Positions 12,328 to 24,671 are shown, counted from the first letter of the stretch. The stretch: DNA of 64,000 nt from Ligula intestinalis (GCA_036362985.1 JAYGXS010000001.1:70556002-70620001), one strand, 5' to 3'. The notes: generated from the sequence alone by a model not told the origin. Program-made: numbers and translations.

Positions 12328-15001
12328 GACTTTTGAGAAGGGAAGGGGGAGGCGGGGCTAACTGCCGTCCGTCTTTCCAGCCCTACTGCGCCTTATTAGC
12401 CACACCTAAACCTGTTCTGTGCTTCTATCTAACAGTAAATTTACCGGGTCTTGACTACGCAGATATGCCGCGGAGCCAGAGCATTTGGAGGAGAGGGACA
12501 AGAAAACGCTACCAGAATATGTTTTAATAGGCATTGCGCGAAAAATTAGCGCCTATCTGCGCACATAGAAGCACAATCTGATTCCTCTTGCCTTTCATGA
12601 TAAACTGGGAGCTTTCGTGATCAAAGCATGCAACCTAACCAGATAAATTGCCAGGAGTCAAGTTAGCGTTTGCAGATATGCCAGATTTTCCATTATTAAT
12701 TTGCGTTTTAGGCCCAGTTTGAAGCGGCTTTTAACCGGAATTTTTGTTGTACCAGATGTGGCTTACAGGCTAATCGACACGCAAAAGTGGAAAATGTGGA
12801 CAGTAATAGTACTTAATGCACGGTTCTTCATGCTATTCATCTGACGAAGGCGTGCATACAACGTAGTCGCGACAGGCCAGTTGTGCACTGCCCTCACAAG
12901 CATCCGGCAAAATTAGTGGACATTTTCCAAAACCTTGCGGAAGTCAGCCCATCTGGAAAAAACCTTATAATTTCAGTTGTTTTATTTCCTGAGAAATTAA
13001 TTTCTATTCGCTGTATACATCAGTATATTTAAGGTCTGTAGACGTAGACCGAAATTGTAAGTGTATATTTGGGTTGAAACCCATCAACCACTGGGAAATA
13101 TGTACTTGCTGCCAACGGCCAGGCAGCGAACAGAAATTAATTCCTCAGGAAATTAAAAAGCCGAACTTTCAAAACCGGTACATCAACCAGAAAGCAGACT
13201 GGAAAAGCTGGGGGACCCACTGATGTGCCGGACCCCTCGCAGTTGTGTCAAACAGTGGCAGAATACCAGCGAAACACGTGTCTGGACCCTTAGGTTAGTA
13301 TTTAGGCTCTTAGTACGGTAAGTTACAACATCAAAACCTTATAATGACAGAAATCTATTGCTTGCGCAGTTTAACAACAGTTCAATTTATTGGTGACGTT
13401 TAAATTGCGGGCGCCACAGCCCAGGTATGTTAAGCCCGCTACAATTCAACCGTCATACCTATTTTTATGAAAACTTATGCATCAATAGGAGAAATGTCCT
13501 GATCCTCTTCACCTAAGCGAAGTTCTCGAAAAAAATCTGGTTGAGTTTACTAACGTAAATCGACGACAAACGGCCATTTAAATCCCATCACGCAGATTGC
13601 AACGGCCTTTCAACGCCTTTTTAACAGTGAACACAAAAGCCGTCGTTTTTGATCCAGAAGGCGGCTTTTTATGAAGTTCACCAGGATATTGTCTAAACGT
13701 TTAGTTCCGGTTCCTGGGCTCTTGGCCTTGGCTATCAACATAATCAGCTTTCCCGAAGAAAAAGAAGCGGTCACTGGAACAAGAGTTTTATTGTCCTGAC
13801 GTTTCGGGTTCCGTCGGGAGTCCTTAGTCATAGGTAATCGTGAACAAGTCTGAGTCATGCGCATGACGGCATTTTATATTTCTGTGATAGTTGAATTTAG
13901 CGGTATTTAAATAAAATCGAATAAACGATTCTCCATCTGATCCACATTTCCCTATGTGAAAGTGTAAATTAATTCTTTGTAGCAACAAGCATCAGATTCT
14001 GCACAGGGGATAGCTCAAGACGCTCCGAAGAAATGCAACTAGACGACATTCTGCAGCGAACGTTTCGTGCAGGCCAAAGTACCCGAACAGTCTTCAGGGA
14101 AAGGGTCAAATTCCACTGCGTACTAGTTGACTAGCAGAAACCGCCGTTCACGGCCCGATCTTATGTTAAAAAATTGATACACGTTGAAAGCAGTAATATA
14201 CTTTAACCTATAAACTCTGGTTAGCGTAGTTGCACGAAACCTGCGACGGTGGGCTGATAAGTTAGGGATATAAGATTGCTTTTATAAAACACCTCCCGAT
14301 CGTAGCTGTGGCAGGAGCATCACATAAATGGGTTTGTGCAATGAAAACATCAGGCAATTTGCAAACATCTCTTATTGCAGTGAGTTAAAAAGTTAATTAT
14401 TCTAAATTGCTTGCGACGCTAAGGTGCATTTTACAAAGGTTCGAAAGACACCTCCAATATTGAGTCTTCTTTGCGCAGTCGACGCCCGGCAAATGTTACT
14501 TAGATAATCAATTGAGTGGCAGTGGTGACCAGAACGCCCTATCAGCTTTTCGTTATTTATATGGCTCCCGAGCGGGAAAATATCACCGGTTAGTTAAAAG
14601 CCTAGTCTACTGGACTATTGCACCCTTATGGCGGCACACCATACTGAACTGTTAAGCAGAAAACATCCACTAATTTACATTAAATTGGACTAGTATACGA
14701 CGCAGTCAATACTCTGATTGCCTTGGCGTCTATCTATCATTCCCAGCCCACGTTGGCTAACCTTTTCCCTCAGTATACTGATATGAACTGAATTCCTTTC
14801 AAGTAAACAGCAATTTGCGCCTCAAGTTAATGTAATGAACAAAAGAAAAAATATCAAATATTTGTTTAACTACCCTTCTAAATTTCGACCTTCACATTCC
14901 ATGAGTTAGGCAATTTACTGTTGTATGTACGGATACCCTTGTTTTAGCCCAACAAGGTTCTCGAGCTTTTTCAGACACCTCATTCTCTTGTGCCTCCACA
15001 G
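12328..15001. other. Intron 1, right part; one dispersed GAAACGTC-type motif
   Basis: Mostly unremarkable intronic sequence. At 13786-13836, - strand, the string ccgaaacgtcaggacaataa belongs to the same GAAACGTC repeat type seen near 6557 and 48480-48787. No coding sequence was recognised. Confidence 0.5.
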
Positions 15002-15450
15002 ACGACCATCTTCGATACTTTGGTCTCAGATCCGATTCGCAGATGGTGGATGTGGAATGTATTCGTACCGGTGAGCGTGGCTTGTTGCCGACTCACTGTG
15101 TCAACGATCCGCTAGAAGTAACAGCGTCGTCCGAGACGACTACTGCATTTATTCCGGATGCCACTGCTGAACAGCATCATGATCTCAACCAGGCCGGCAG
15201 CAGTGCACCATTGGAGTCGGCCCATCCGGAGAAGGATGGCCGCAGCCCCTGCAATTGTCCGGACCTCCTCGCCGAGCGTTGGTATCATGGCGCCATTCAT
15301 CGCAGCTACGCTGAGTACCTTCTTAACAGCGGCATCACCGGCAGTTTCTTGGTTCGTGAATCCGAAACCAATGTGGGCAGACTGACCATCAGTTTGCGCT
15401 GCGATGGAAAGATCTTTCACTATCGGATTTGCACAGATGAGGCTGGTCAG
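15002..15450 (+). CDS. ABL: ABL-like kinase, visible exon 2: C-terminal SH3, long connector, most of SH2
   Basis: The exon encodes residues 50-199, between acceptor tgcctccacag and donor CAG|gtaggt. It begins DDHLRYFG, matching EKLRVLG of ABL SH3, and runs through TGERGLLPTHCV, which corresponds to NGQGWVPSNYI. The binding tryptophan is Met64 and the SNY tyrosine is Cys82. Residues 87-142 are a Ser/Thr/Ala/Asp/Glu-rich insert with a CNC motif; vertebrate ABL has about 8 residues there. SH2 starts at WYHG (143-146) and contains GSFLVRES, with the phosphotyrosine-binding arginine at 168, and the HYRI strand. SH2 is therefore predicted to bind phosphotyrosine normally, while the SH3 surface is degenerate. 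The reading frame is open throughout, with no sign of being a pseudogene. Confidence 0.95.
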
Positions 15451-15502
15451 GTAGGTCGGATTTATCAGTAAATGTTATTTTGACTTTCTATCATCCACCC
15501 GT

Positions 15503-15519
15503 CACACACACACACACAG
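15503..15519 (+). repeat. (CA)n microsatellite
   Basis: Eight CA units directly left of a SINE-like copy. They end in ag and so create a chance splice-acceptor look-alike. Confidence 0.85.
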
Positions 15520-15525
15520 GATGGT

Positions 15526-15865
15526 TTGACCGTCAGTTTTGATAATGTCCACCGCGTACTTCAGCAAGCCGAAGGCTAATGCGGTGACTTACGCAGGATC
15601 TAATGCACACTCACTTTCCTCACCTACCTGGGCCCAGCTTCAAGACAGAGTCAAGAAGACCGGAGGCGGGATCAGGCGCAGGTGGCTGGCGCGGCCAAAC
15701 TCGCCCCTCGCCACCACGCCCTCAATATTCGACATTTTTTATGAGAGCGCAACCCGAATAACGTCTGTCGTTCCCTGATTTTATCCCCCCTGTGTCGGTC
15801 CAGCGCATCTACCGCGCGTCCGTTTAGGGGGCACAACATACGCACACACTTCAGTGATTCGGCTG
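15526..15865 (+). mobile_element. SINE-like dispersed repeat, copy a
   Basis: The copy shares long blocks with 45276-45635: the start (ttgataatgtccaccgcgtac), the middle (caagacagagtcaagaag, then gccaccacgcc), and the end (tccagcgcatctaccgcg, then gtttagggggcac). The similarity runs the full ~340 bp in the same order. No protein frame is conserved. Its 5' part is shortened relative to the other copies and lacks the tRNA-like head. Confidence 0.75.
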
Positions 15866-16879
15866 TTGGCATTTGAGTAAGATTAATTAGATTGCTCTTT
15901 AGGAGCCAGAACTAATTTTCCGCTCACTGTAAAAGTGTAGTTGGCGTAAAGCATCTGGAAACCGTGGCTGGTGGACGAGGGAGAACGGGTGGCCTTTTCC
16001 ATTTAGCATACAACTGCTTCATCTTCAAAAGATTCTTGTGATATTGTTCAGGTTTGCGATTTTGCATTTCTGCTGCTCTGTACTCTAAATACAATCGCAT
16101 TTTCGTGTGAGGTTGGCGCTCTTCCACCTGACCTGTTAACGAGACAAAATAATGGCATCTTTTTGCTTTGTTTCCCTAGCCTAGACCTGTCGCAGTTTTT
16201 CTAAGCATGGCTTAGGAACGCAAGTGGTCAACCACGATAATTTAGGTCACAATGGCCATTTCAGTTTTCCTTTGTCTTTGTTTGAAACATTTTTTCAGCC
16301 TATTACTGCCCCGTTGATGGTCTTGCATTGTCAAGTGCTTAACGCGTGACCATGCAGCAAATTGGTAGCCATCTCCAGGGAAATTGTGTTAACCCTTAAC
16401 AACGACATACTTAATAATCCCTGTCACACAGCGCCAAATCGAAAGACTCACGGTCGTAAAAGTTTGCCAGGAAATGAAGGTCGCCGATTTTTTCAAAAGA
16501 TGTGTTTATTGCGACAGGCCTGTTTTAAGGAAGGTTTAAATTGAATATTAACGGTTAGTGAAATATCCGGTCATTAAATAACTTGACACAACGTAGTCAT
16601 ACAGCCGTTTTTCGATTTGCTGAGCAGTCGTTTAGAAATTCACTAAATTTACCTGAAAGTGGCTTGTTCCTGCGGTGATAACGTAACGTTTTTCTAACCT
16701 CCAGCCAGAAACCGTCCAACAAGAGCAGCTTAGACAGGAAGGCTCTTTTTTGGGTTCCACAACGCACAAGCCACTCATTAAAAACTTCATGTTATCTGTT
16801 TTGCGGAAGTGCACATAAGCCGGGCTAGTTCCCTTGTATCCTTAGTCTAACTAGGATTGTTTTGTATACATTTCTCACC
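15866..16879. other. Intron 2 segment, nothing recognised
   Basis: Intronic sequence between the SINE-like copy and the Penelope relic. It ends in a G10 run at 16882-16891. No feature could be supported. Confidence 0.5.
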
Positions 16880-17463
16880 AGGGGGGGGGGTGTTGGAAGG
16901 TGTTCTATTATTATTTGAGATAAACACCGACTTATACGACCAATTTAACGTACTTTACAGGAGCAAGTAAATGAGTAGATGCTCATAGAGGTGGTCTGAG
17001 CTCGCAACCTATCCTTAACTTCTCCATGCAATACCGAGTTGGTTGAGAATGATACTCCATTTCTCGTTGCTGGGACGATTCCTGACGCGGCTTGGTCAAG
17101 CCATCTTCTTAGGCGGTCGCTATATTTGGAGAAGGACTTTGAGGAATAGCGTTTTATTTTCCACAGTAAGTGTGGTAGGCTTTATTTGTCTCGCCACCAT
17201 ATTCTTTGTGATGAACCTCTCAGGATACGCATCCTCACAAAGCATATCCTGGATTTTCTTAGGCTCCATCTCAACACTGTCTGCTAAGCAAATTGTTCCA
17301 GTCCTCCACGCTAAAAGCGAACTAGATTGCGTTTCTGTTGGATTAGTACGAAATTTATAAGGTGTGTATATTATTCGGATCAGGTGTCCTTTCGATAAAT
17401 GCTGCTTCGGACGCTACCGTCAGGTCTTCGACTTAGGAAAACGTTCAAAAAAGGAAGCGAAAC
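16880..17463 (-). pseudogene. Penelope-like element remnant, RT C-terminal part and GIY-YIG nuclease
   Basis: On the - strand from 17460 one reads SLPFLNVFLSRRPDGSVRSS, IYRKDT, YTHLINFV and QQKRNLVRF, the classic stretch after the RT core of Penelope-like elements. Then, in a shifted frame, come KIQDMLCEDAYPERFI and, near the end, SIYSFTCSCKVR, a stop, and IGRISRCL, EHLP. The last block corresponds to the GIY-YIG endonuclease signature (CxC...YIGRTxRRL...EHLP). Several stops and at least one frameshift kill it. The N-terminal RT half is absent. It begins exactly where the 6600-7260 fragment ends in protein space, but gene order on the strand shows they are not one collinear copy. Confidence 0.85.
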
Positions 17464-20400
17464 TGCCGTTTCCACCTCCACCATGATCCTGATGCAAAGA
17501 GGTGTTTGCGCGATAGGTCAGGTTTATGGTAGGGCTAGTGTGACAGTTAGGACAGAGGGATACAAAATTTTCTTGAAATTATGCGCAAGGCCCTCTTTGT
17601 TACTTGGCGCTCCTGTTGTCGTGTTCTGTTTGTGGGCCATACAAGTCATTCTTACCAAAATTTGCCGTTCTAACTTTAATGTATGCCCCTTGCGTCAGTT
17701 GAGTCTGTACAAACATCTCAGCAAGCAAATGCACCAGGCATACTGTTTGCTGACGTGATTTATCCTTGGTTTAAGCACAGCAAGTAGACGCACGCTGAAG
17801 TAGTTTACATCGGAAAACAAGCCGGGGAGGTGCGTTCTCTAGCTATATCTTTACCAATTATATCATGTCTCCTACTGGCGCTTTAACTACCTGCCTGTCC
17901 GTATTGCACATAGAATGAACTGTCTTTACCGTAGTCCACATTACTCCCACGTGCGTTGTAGCACTCAGGGCGCGCGCGCCTCTGCATACCAGTATGACCG
18001 TCCGCATCTGCGACTGTTTATCAGATAAAACTGATACGGTGCGCGTACTTTTGTCGTGGGTGTGCTAGTTTTCGCCTCCGTTTACCTTGTTGGCAGATCG
18101 CCGCACGCGCATTGTACATAAAGTTAATGACTGCCGGAAACTGACAATTGCTTCCCTTTAAAGAAATTTCCTTTATTTGGTAGTCTTTTGCGCCACACAA
18201 CCAGACGTCCTATCAGACCGTACTGCACTGAATATATTTTAATGTATGGCAGAAATCAAAATATTAGGTTTCTTATTCGGTTCTAACAGACGAAAAAAAC
18301 CTTACAGAGTTTTCTTCCACTGGCTTCTTAGTGCATACAGGTCCTCCAGTCTTTCATTTTCCGGCTGCCCCCCTCCTAGCGGTAGTTCCTTATGTTATTT
18401 TTCAAGTGTCAGTTGTCGTCGTTTACGAAGGATTGTCAGTTGTGGCATTTATTTGTCTGGATTTACAGCACATTTCCTCTATGCCATCTAAAAGATAAGA
18501 TCAGTGTTTAGCAGCAGGATGAACTTACGACTGGAAAGCGTTCTTTGTCGACTTCTAGTCATTTTTATCAGACATTAGTATACATTTTGACAAGTTGGTG
18601 GAGAAAATTGGGGTGGCACTGTTTTCAGTTCAGAATACCGTGGTTTCCTGACATGCTGGGAATTATCTCCAAGCTATCTAGAGAAAATGAATTTGGCGGT
18701 CACTCTAAAATTTCCCTTATTTCACTTAAAGATATCAGGCCGTGAATGCTGGCATTTTGCCTCATTTTACCCCTCTAGGGGAAACCTATGACACTGTACG
18801 TGATTCACGTCACCAGTGAAAGCTAGTCACTTTGGCTGAATGAAAATAGTACCACACCCGACGTCCAGGTCTTGTTTATGGCTCCACACAACTTACCACC
18901 TTTGACTGGCGATCAAACCTGGATTAGCCTAGTTGGCGTATCTCTCCGATTCCGAGGAATTTGTGTGGGTGTGAACTTTGGTACTGTTCTCGGAAGAGAA
19001 TCAGTCATAGAATGGTGCACAATTTCGGGAACTTGGGGTCAGTTTAGCTATTGCGTCATTTGCTGTTGCCGAATGTTTTTGCGTGGTCTTTTCCTTAGAC
19101 ATCGATATGTGTGTGAGCAGAATCGCTGATGAAACGATGACGCGAAAGTTTTCTGCAGTATAATCTGCATACCTCGTAAGTCGATACTGCCCCTATTCAG
19201 TGGTGCTCCTCGGCTAGTGTGCTGAAGGAACAATTAATGGCGCCATACTCAGGTGCAGTTCCCTGCGCACAAGCCTTACTTCCATGTGTATCTTTAGGTG
19301 ACCACAGGTTCTGTTTAAATTACTCTACAGAAACGTTCTGCCGTAATCAAAAGCATCAATATCAGCATCTTTTCCGCACCCGCATGCACTGATTAAGCTA
19401 CTCTCTTATAGTGGCCTGGCCCCCCTCCCTATAGGAGTTTCTAAAGACTGGGGAAGTATGACAGTTAACATTCTCGGGGTGTTTTAGGGGTTAAAAGCTG
19501 TAACACTTCAGAACGAAACTGTCTTCTTTCGTGTACTTGATTAACATATATCTGCCAAGGTAGGGGTTAATATGTATTCAAGTCTCTTATTATATTAATG
19601 CGTGAGGTGATCGGGATTCCAGTGGATACTCACTTTATGGATCGGAATACTACCAACAGAATTAAACAGTGACATCTGAAGAATGCCTTAAGGCTTTCAC
19701 GTTTAATGAAATCATAATGTTCACCTTGAACAATTTTGGAAAGGTGTCACCTCTTCTATCGACCCAACGGCAGCCACCTGTCCACTAGAGTTTTGTTTTA
19801 TGGTTTATTGGGTCATCAGGCATTTATATTCAGAAATAGCTCGTTTCTTACCATGAATGCCTAATACAATTCGTTGCTGGCCCATTGCTGGGCTCTGTGC
19901 AAAATCATGGATGGTCTCTGAACCCAGGACACCGGTGAAAAAAAAAAAACTAGAAAACAAATTGATCCTATAATAATCATAGATCGTTGAACTCTTTTTG
20001 CGTGTGAACTACTAAATTTTTTATACATCATCTAGGAAAGACTACATAAACGACAGGGATTTGCAAAACTCAGGGGCGGCCAGCCTTATGTACGGTATTA
20101 AATCACTACTGAACATCAAAACGGATTAAATAAAAATTACTTTGCTAATCTGACCAACATGGCCGGTGCGGTCGATGTTGAAGATCCGTCTAACGGTAAT
20201 ACGTCCGGCTACATACACCTAACTATGATTGCCTATCCAGTTCTCCCCCTAAGGTTAGTGAAACTGCATTATCCTCTTACCAACCGCGTTTTTTCAGTAA
20301 ATCCCCAATTGTACTAACAAACTTGTAAGCGTCTGCCTGAGATGTCAGTTTAATTAGAATCCTAAAAAATCCTTAACAACTGGAAGGAGGATGCTTATAA

Positions 20401-20469
20401 GAACTACTCAACCTTCACTTTGTTACGATTTTCACTCCCATTTAGTTCCCCTTCACCAGAAGCGTCATG
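17464..20469. other. Intron 2 segment, little recognised
   Basis: Short frames without domains on both strands. A fragment near 19796-19826 matches the arm of the 11971-12252 element (gtttattgggtcatcag). Nothing else could be supported. Confidence 0.5.
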
Positions 20470-20940
20470 AATAATGACTCGATACCCAACTTTCAGCCCG
20501 CAAGCCCTCAGTCCCTCTGTGGACTGCTGGGCACTCCTCCGCTCTCGCTGCCCAGCGTTTACAGTGAATCAGTCTGTTGAGAGTGGCTCTCTCTGTCTCT
20601 CTCTCTCTCCCCCAGACGTGTCTCCTTGCTGGACGTGCATGCTAGTCTGCCTTTTTCCGCGATCTGTGGACATCTTATGAGAAGGCGCATGTGAAAATAT
20701 TATGTGAAAATTTCTTGGGGGCTGCAGCCCATCAGCTGTCATTCGATAATCCACCCTCCCCGAAAATGTATCGGCTGACTAGCGCCTGCCCCGCTCCTAT
20801 CTACCCGTTGCCTTTTGTGGATTTTGGATGTTAGCCCAGCTAGGGATGGTTGTCTCCATGGGATTGCTTCTGCGGTTTTGGGAGTGGGTGGAGGGCAGAC
20901 GTCTGGGTAGTACGAGTGAGTCATTGCCACTAGGGGTTGG
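20470..20940. repeat. GC-rich patch with (TC)n tract, probable dispersed repeat
   Basis: The segment is clearly more GC-rich than its flanks, contains a TC tract (20586-20612), and has frames open on both strands without a known domain. The composition suggests an inserted repeat, but no second copy was found in the window. Confidence 0.35.
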
Positions 20941-23784
20941 CTGTACTTGTGGACCCTGGGCGTGATTTCTGAACAAACAGGGACATGGGATTATCTAGCT
21001 GGAGGTCGGAACTTCAGTTTGTCAATAAGCCACCGTCCAGGTGAAATAAATTGGTCTTGTATCGTGTAGCTCCTGCTAATAGTAATAAGCCAGTTCCATC
21101 TAAACTAGAGGTTGATCGCACGTAGTTGCTTGTGTGAAGTCACAAGTTACCTTCACATCCTTTGGTGCCTAATTTGGCAAGTATTCCAGGGGGGAAGAAG
21201 AGACCGTCCATCCAGTAAGATGCAGTAGTTTCGTTGTCTTTCGCATGGTAGCGGACCACGCTGTTTAACTGTGTCCTGTCATATTCTGAGAAGACTGATG
21301 TGGATCTTCCGCACGTGGTGATTGTCTGGATTCTATTGCTCGCAGAGTTAACTGGACTGAGCGACCCCTAGCTATCCGGTTGCCTAATGATTCTGTTAAG
21401 TTAGGGCTCGTCTGACAGCGGGTGCGGGAGGTTGTTTGATGAAGAGATAGTTTCCCGTTCTAGCTTCAAACGCGTCAGCTTTTTTTTTGCGTTGAACGGT
21501 CGACCCCATTCTCTCCCCCAGCCCCAGCATGAGGCCACCGTCCGAGCCGGTCAGTTGTCTGATGCAGGGGCAAGGCGTTGCCGCCATGTGCTCTACAACT
21601 GCTATTTGTCTCATCTGAGAAATCCTATGTTTCGCATTTAGTATTCGCCTGAGGTCAATCCAGTATCCGTTGCAAAAAACGCGCCACGGATAACCAACAG
21701 GCTGACAAGGAGGCAATTTCCACCTTCTCACCAATTGATGTGATGAAAAGATTTCTTTATCGGCGTGCACCTTGCATAACCTGGCTCTTATTATTTCCAA
21801 AATTATAAGTCAATAACGGTCCCTGACCACTGCGTCCGTACTTTCGAAGGGCATAATGTGAAATCCCTGTTCCTGGCACTGCACGTGAGGAAATACTTTT
21901 CTATCTAGTCACTCTGTCTTGTCCAAAACTGTATCATGACTAGCCTCTCACTTGTTAAAACGATGTAGAACTCTCTCTTTCTCCAGAAAAGCTGTTTGAG
22001 AGGTGCAAAATTCAGATGAATCTACATCGAGTACTTGAAGTTTTTGTGGTGTCATGGACCGCAAATTCGATAGCATTAACTATTTTATAGGCTTTCATAT
22101 TTATCAATACTTATGCAATCAGTGGGATACCATCCTACTGGCATGGATGAAAATGTTCGATTTATAATGACCGACCGTCAGTTAATTGTAAGAAAAGAAG
22201 TATTGACAGTAATATTGTCTTGGTTTGAACTAACAGTTTTCTTATGAAAAGCAGAAGTACCGTCGTAGCACAGCAATGCGTAAAAAGTCACATTGAGTGT
22301 TCTTCATTTAACTGTACTCTTAATAACTGCAATATGAAGTATGGCAATTATTCAACAACATCATGTTTGTTTATGTTTTCTTATATGTTTGTCCGAGACT
22401 TCAATGTAATATTTCGTCCGAAGGGCAAATAACAAGGTAAAGAGGACTTCGTCTAATATCTTGGATACTGAAGTGAGAACGATTCCAGCTTCCAAAAGAT
22501 CGCATGTCAAAAGGCCCGTGGGTGATTAAAAAAAGCGGAATAAACTGAGCAATTCAATCAGGGGCTTCTGAGAAATTTGGTGATAATGGAATCCATCGAG
22601 TTTCAGGACTGACGTTGCATACTCTTTGACCTTTATTTGTGTAAACTGAGTGCTCAAGAATAAGTCCCATTTATCAAAAACTTCCAAATAAGGCATTTAT
22701 TCAATGTTTTTGCCTATGTAGCCGGTTCTCAGACGCCCCTTTTTGTGTGCAAATAGCTGTTTGGCGAAACTTTATAGACTCACCCACACCTAAACTCTAA
22801 TCCCCGAAGAAAATGACTGTGATCAAACTGCTCTTCGTCAACCGAAAAATCTCTTTACAACTGTTTTAACGATATTTTTGCAGAGGATTGCCCACACCCT
22901 TTATCCTTCTTCAAAGCGATTAAAAAATATCGGAACGCTTTGTCTTCTCCAGCAATTACTAGTGACTTCGTTTTTGCCGCAAACTAAATATCCTTTTTGT
23001 TCATTAGAAACGCTTGAATCATCTTTGCATACTTTGAATCACTTTTAGTGCAGAATGAAAGTGCAACAACTGAAATATTGCCATGTCCGTTCCCTTTCTA
23101 AATTACGCACTATTTGAAAGTAAACCGCTCAAATAGCTCCTTATGTTACGGTTAAAAGTTGGTGCGCCCGCTTGGTGTTGGATATTTTTGCTGTGACCCT
23201 ATACTATTTGCGTGCGCCAGGAAAATGCAGGTGCATTAAATCCAACGGTCTATGCAAACCGTCGTTTTTAAATTTTTGACTGGCGAAAATTACTTTGGTA
23301 AATCATCTCCGTTAAGATTAATACCATCCAGTAGAAATTTTTTTACGCTAATGCACAAATTTGGTGTAAGGCAGTTATTGATGTCGAAAAGTGCTTGGGT
23401 ACAGGGTACCCTTGGTCTTCGTCAAGCTGTTTAACCTCCTTCCTTGAAGCAGATAATAAAGAGCTGAATCTCAACGAACGTGTTAGACTGATAAGTAAAG
23501 TACACCACCGATGAGTTTTCCCGAAATTACGCCTCGATTTCCAGTCACATCGTCTACTGTGCGTTTACGTCCGCTTATTTGTCACAGGAAGTGTCTTGAC
23601 ACTTTTTACACTGCAGGTTATACTTGCATCTCATTCTCGGCATGCAGGTCATTTTTTGAATTGCAGATATTATTGGGCACCTTAGGAGTGCACACATAAT
23701 TTGTTTTTGTGTTTCTTAAGTGCCTAATCTAACCGCAGTTAACTCTGGTTAAATGGTGTACATTGTTTGTTTTCTCTTCGACAG
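20941..23784. other. Intron 2 remainder; unrecognised 134-codon open frame
   Basis: A 134-codon - strand frame at 21396-21800 has no recognisable motif and no splice or promoter context. I regard it as a chance open frame or an unidentified repeat fragment. Nothing else was seen up to the SH2 exon. Confidence 0.4.
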
Positions 23785-23986
23785 TTTTACATATCGGAGG
23801 CGAGTCGCTTTGCCACCGTGTCAGAACTCATTCAACACCACGAAAAAACGACCGATGGGTTGGCTTGTCCACTCATCTACGCGGTCTCCAAGAATGATCG
23901 TCTCGGCGGCAGCAACAACACTCTTGACGCCGATATTGATGAGTGGGAAAGTAACCGAACAGATATTGTCATGAAACACAAATTAG
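23785..23986 (+). CDS. ABL: ABL-like kinase, visible exon 3: end of SH2, SH2-kinase linker, start of P-loop
   Basis: The exon encodes residues 200-266 plus one base (phase 0 in, phase 1 out). Acceptor ctcttcgacag; donor TTAG|gtgggt. FYISEASRFATVSELIQHH matches the ABL SH2 segment around SRFNTLAELVHHH. The linker from about 229 to 256 (AVSKNDRLGG, then an Asn/Asp-rich stretch) ends in EWESNRTDIVMKHKL, like KWEMERTDITMKHKL at the start of the ABL kinase. Between the SH2 end and RTDI there is no proline and no tyrosine, whereas vertebrate ABL carries the SH3-docking prolines and the regulatory Tyr245 (1a numbering) there. The next exon completes the P-loop glycine. Confidence 0.95.
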
Positions 23987-24671
23987 GTGGGTTCTCCTAA
24001 AACTATGATTCCCCACTCCGTTTCTCACTTTGATTGAGAAGCCAACACCCCCTGTTAAGTCCTCTCAGCACTTGTTTATACCAGAGGTACAGGTAATCTG
24101 GAGCCTAATTGGAATATATTCTCTAGCATGCTTGGCATACTCCACATAAGCAGCATAGCATTTACGTCTGTGGTGTTGCAGACCGAATGACTTCAGCAGT
24201 AATGAGCTCGCTTCGCTTAGAAGTGAATGAACCCATCGACCGGCTCGTGATTATAAAATCATCTTCAACTACTCCCCTTTTTCCGCTGAAAGCACTTCCT
24301 TCATAGATTATATCACTTTGCCTGAAAGAACTTAAAAACCACACACTGCTGGCGGTCTGCGGCGAAACAGACGGACTTAGTCTGTTCCCTCCCTTTGATG
24401 TCATGTCTTCTACATAGCATTTACATCGGTTGCCAAGCCTTTGTAACCGTCCGTGCATTGCACTGCAGCCAGGCTTCCGTTATAATGTCGAAAGTCTACT
24501 GCATTGGCGGAGATTGTCAGTTATCTCTGTTTACTTTTAAGAACCACTGTAGCCTTCTATTGCTATAACTGGCATTAAAAGTTTTGCACCGAAAAGGTCC
24601 TTAAGTCTGCAGGGTTAATGTTATCGACATTCATCGGTGGTAATTAAGGCTTGTTGTTTGTTTCTCCTCAG

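Noticed and set aside
13786..13836. A hammerhead ribozyme at the GAAACGTC motif in intron 1
   Set aside because: The CTGATGA block is not present (TGACTAA instead), so only the dispersed-repeat relation is supported.
15520..15579. A possible alternative SH2 exon after a (CA)n acceptor-like site, reading DGLTVSFDNVHRVLQQAEG then a stop
   Set aside because: It resembles the ABL SH2 phrase after DGK and is phase-correct, but the same bases are the start of the SINE-like repeat present at 42360, 45276 and 48990. The coding look is coincidental, and the true continuation is the exon at 23785.
17399..17758. A 119-codon + strand frame
   Set aside because: It is partly antisense to the Penelope-like RT relic and has no known motif or splice context.
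21396..21800. A 134-codon - strand frame as a candidate intronic gene
   Set aside because: No recognisable domain, no promoter, and an unremarkable setting in an intron; length alone is not support.
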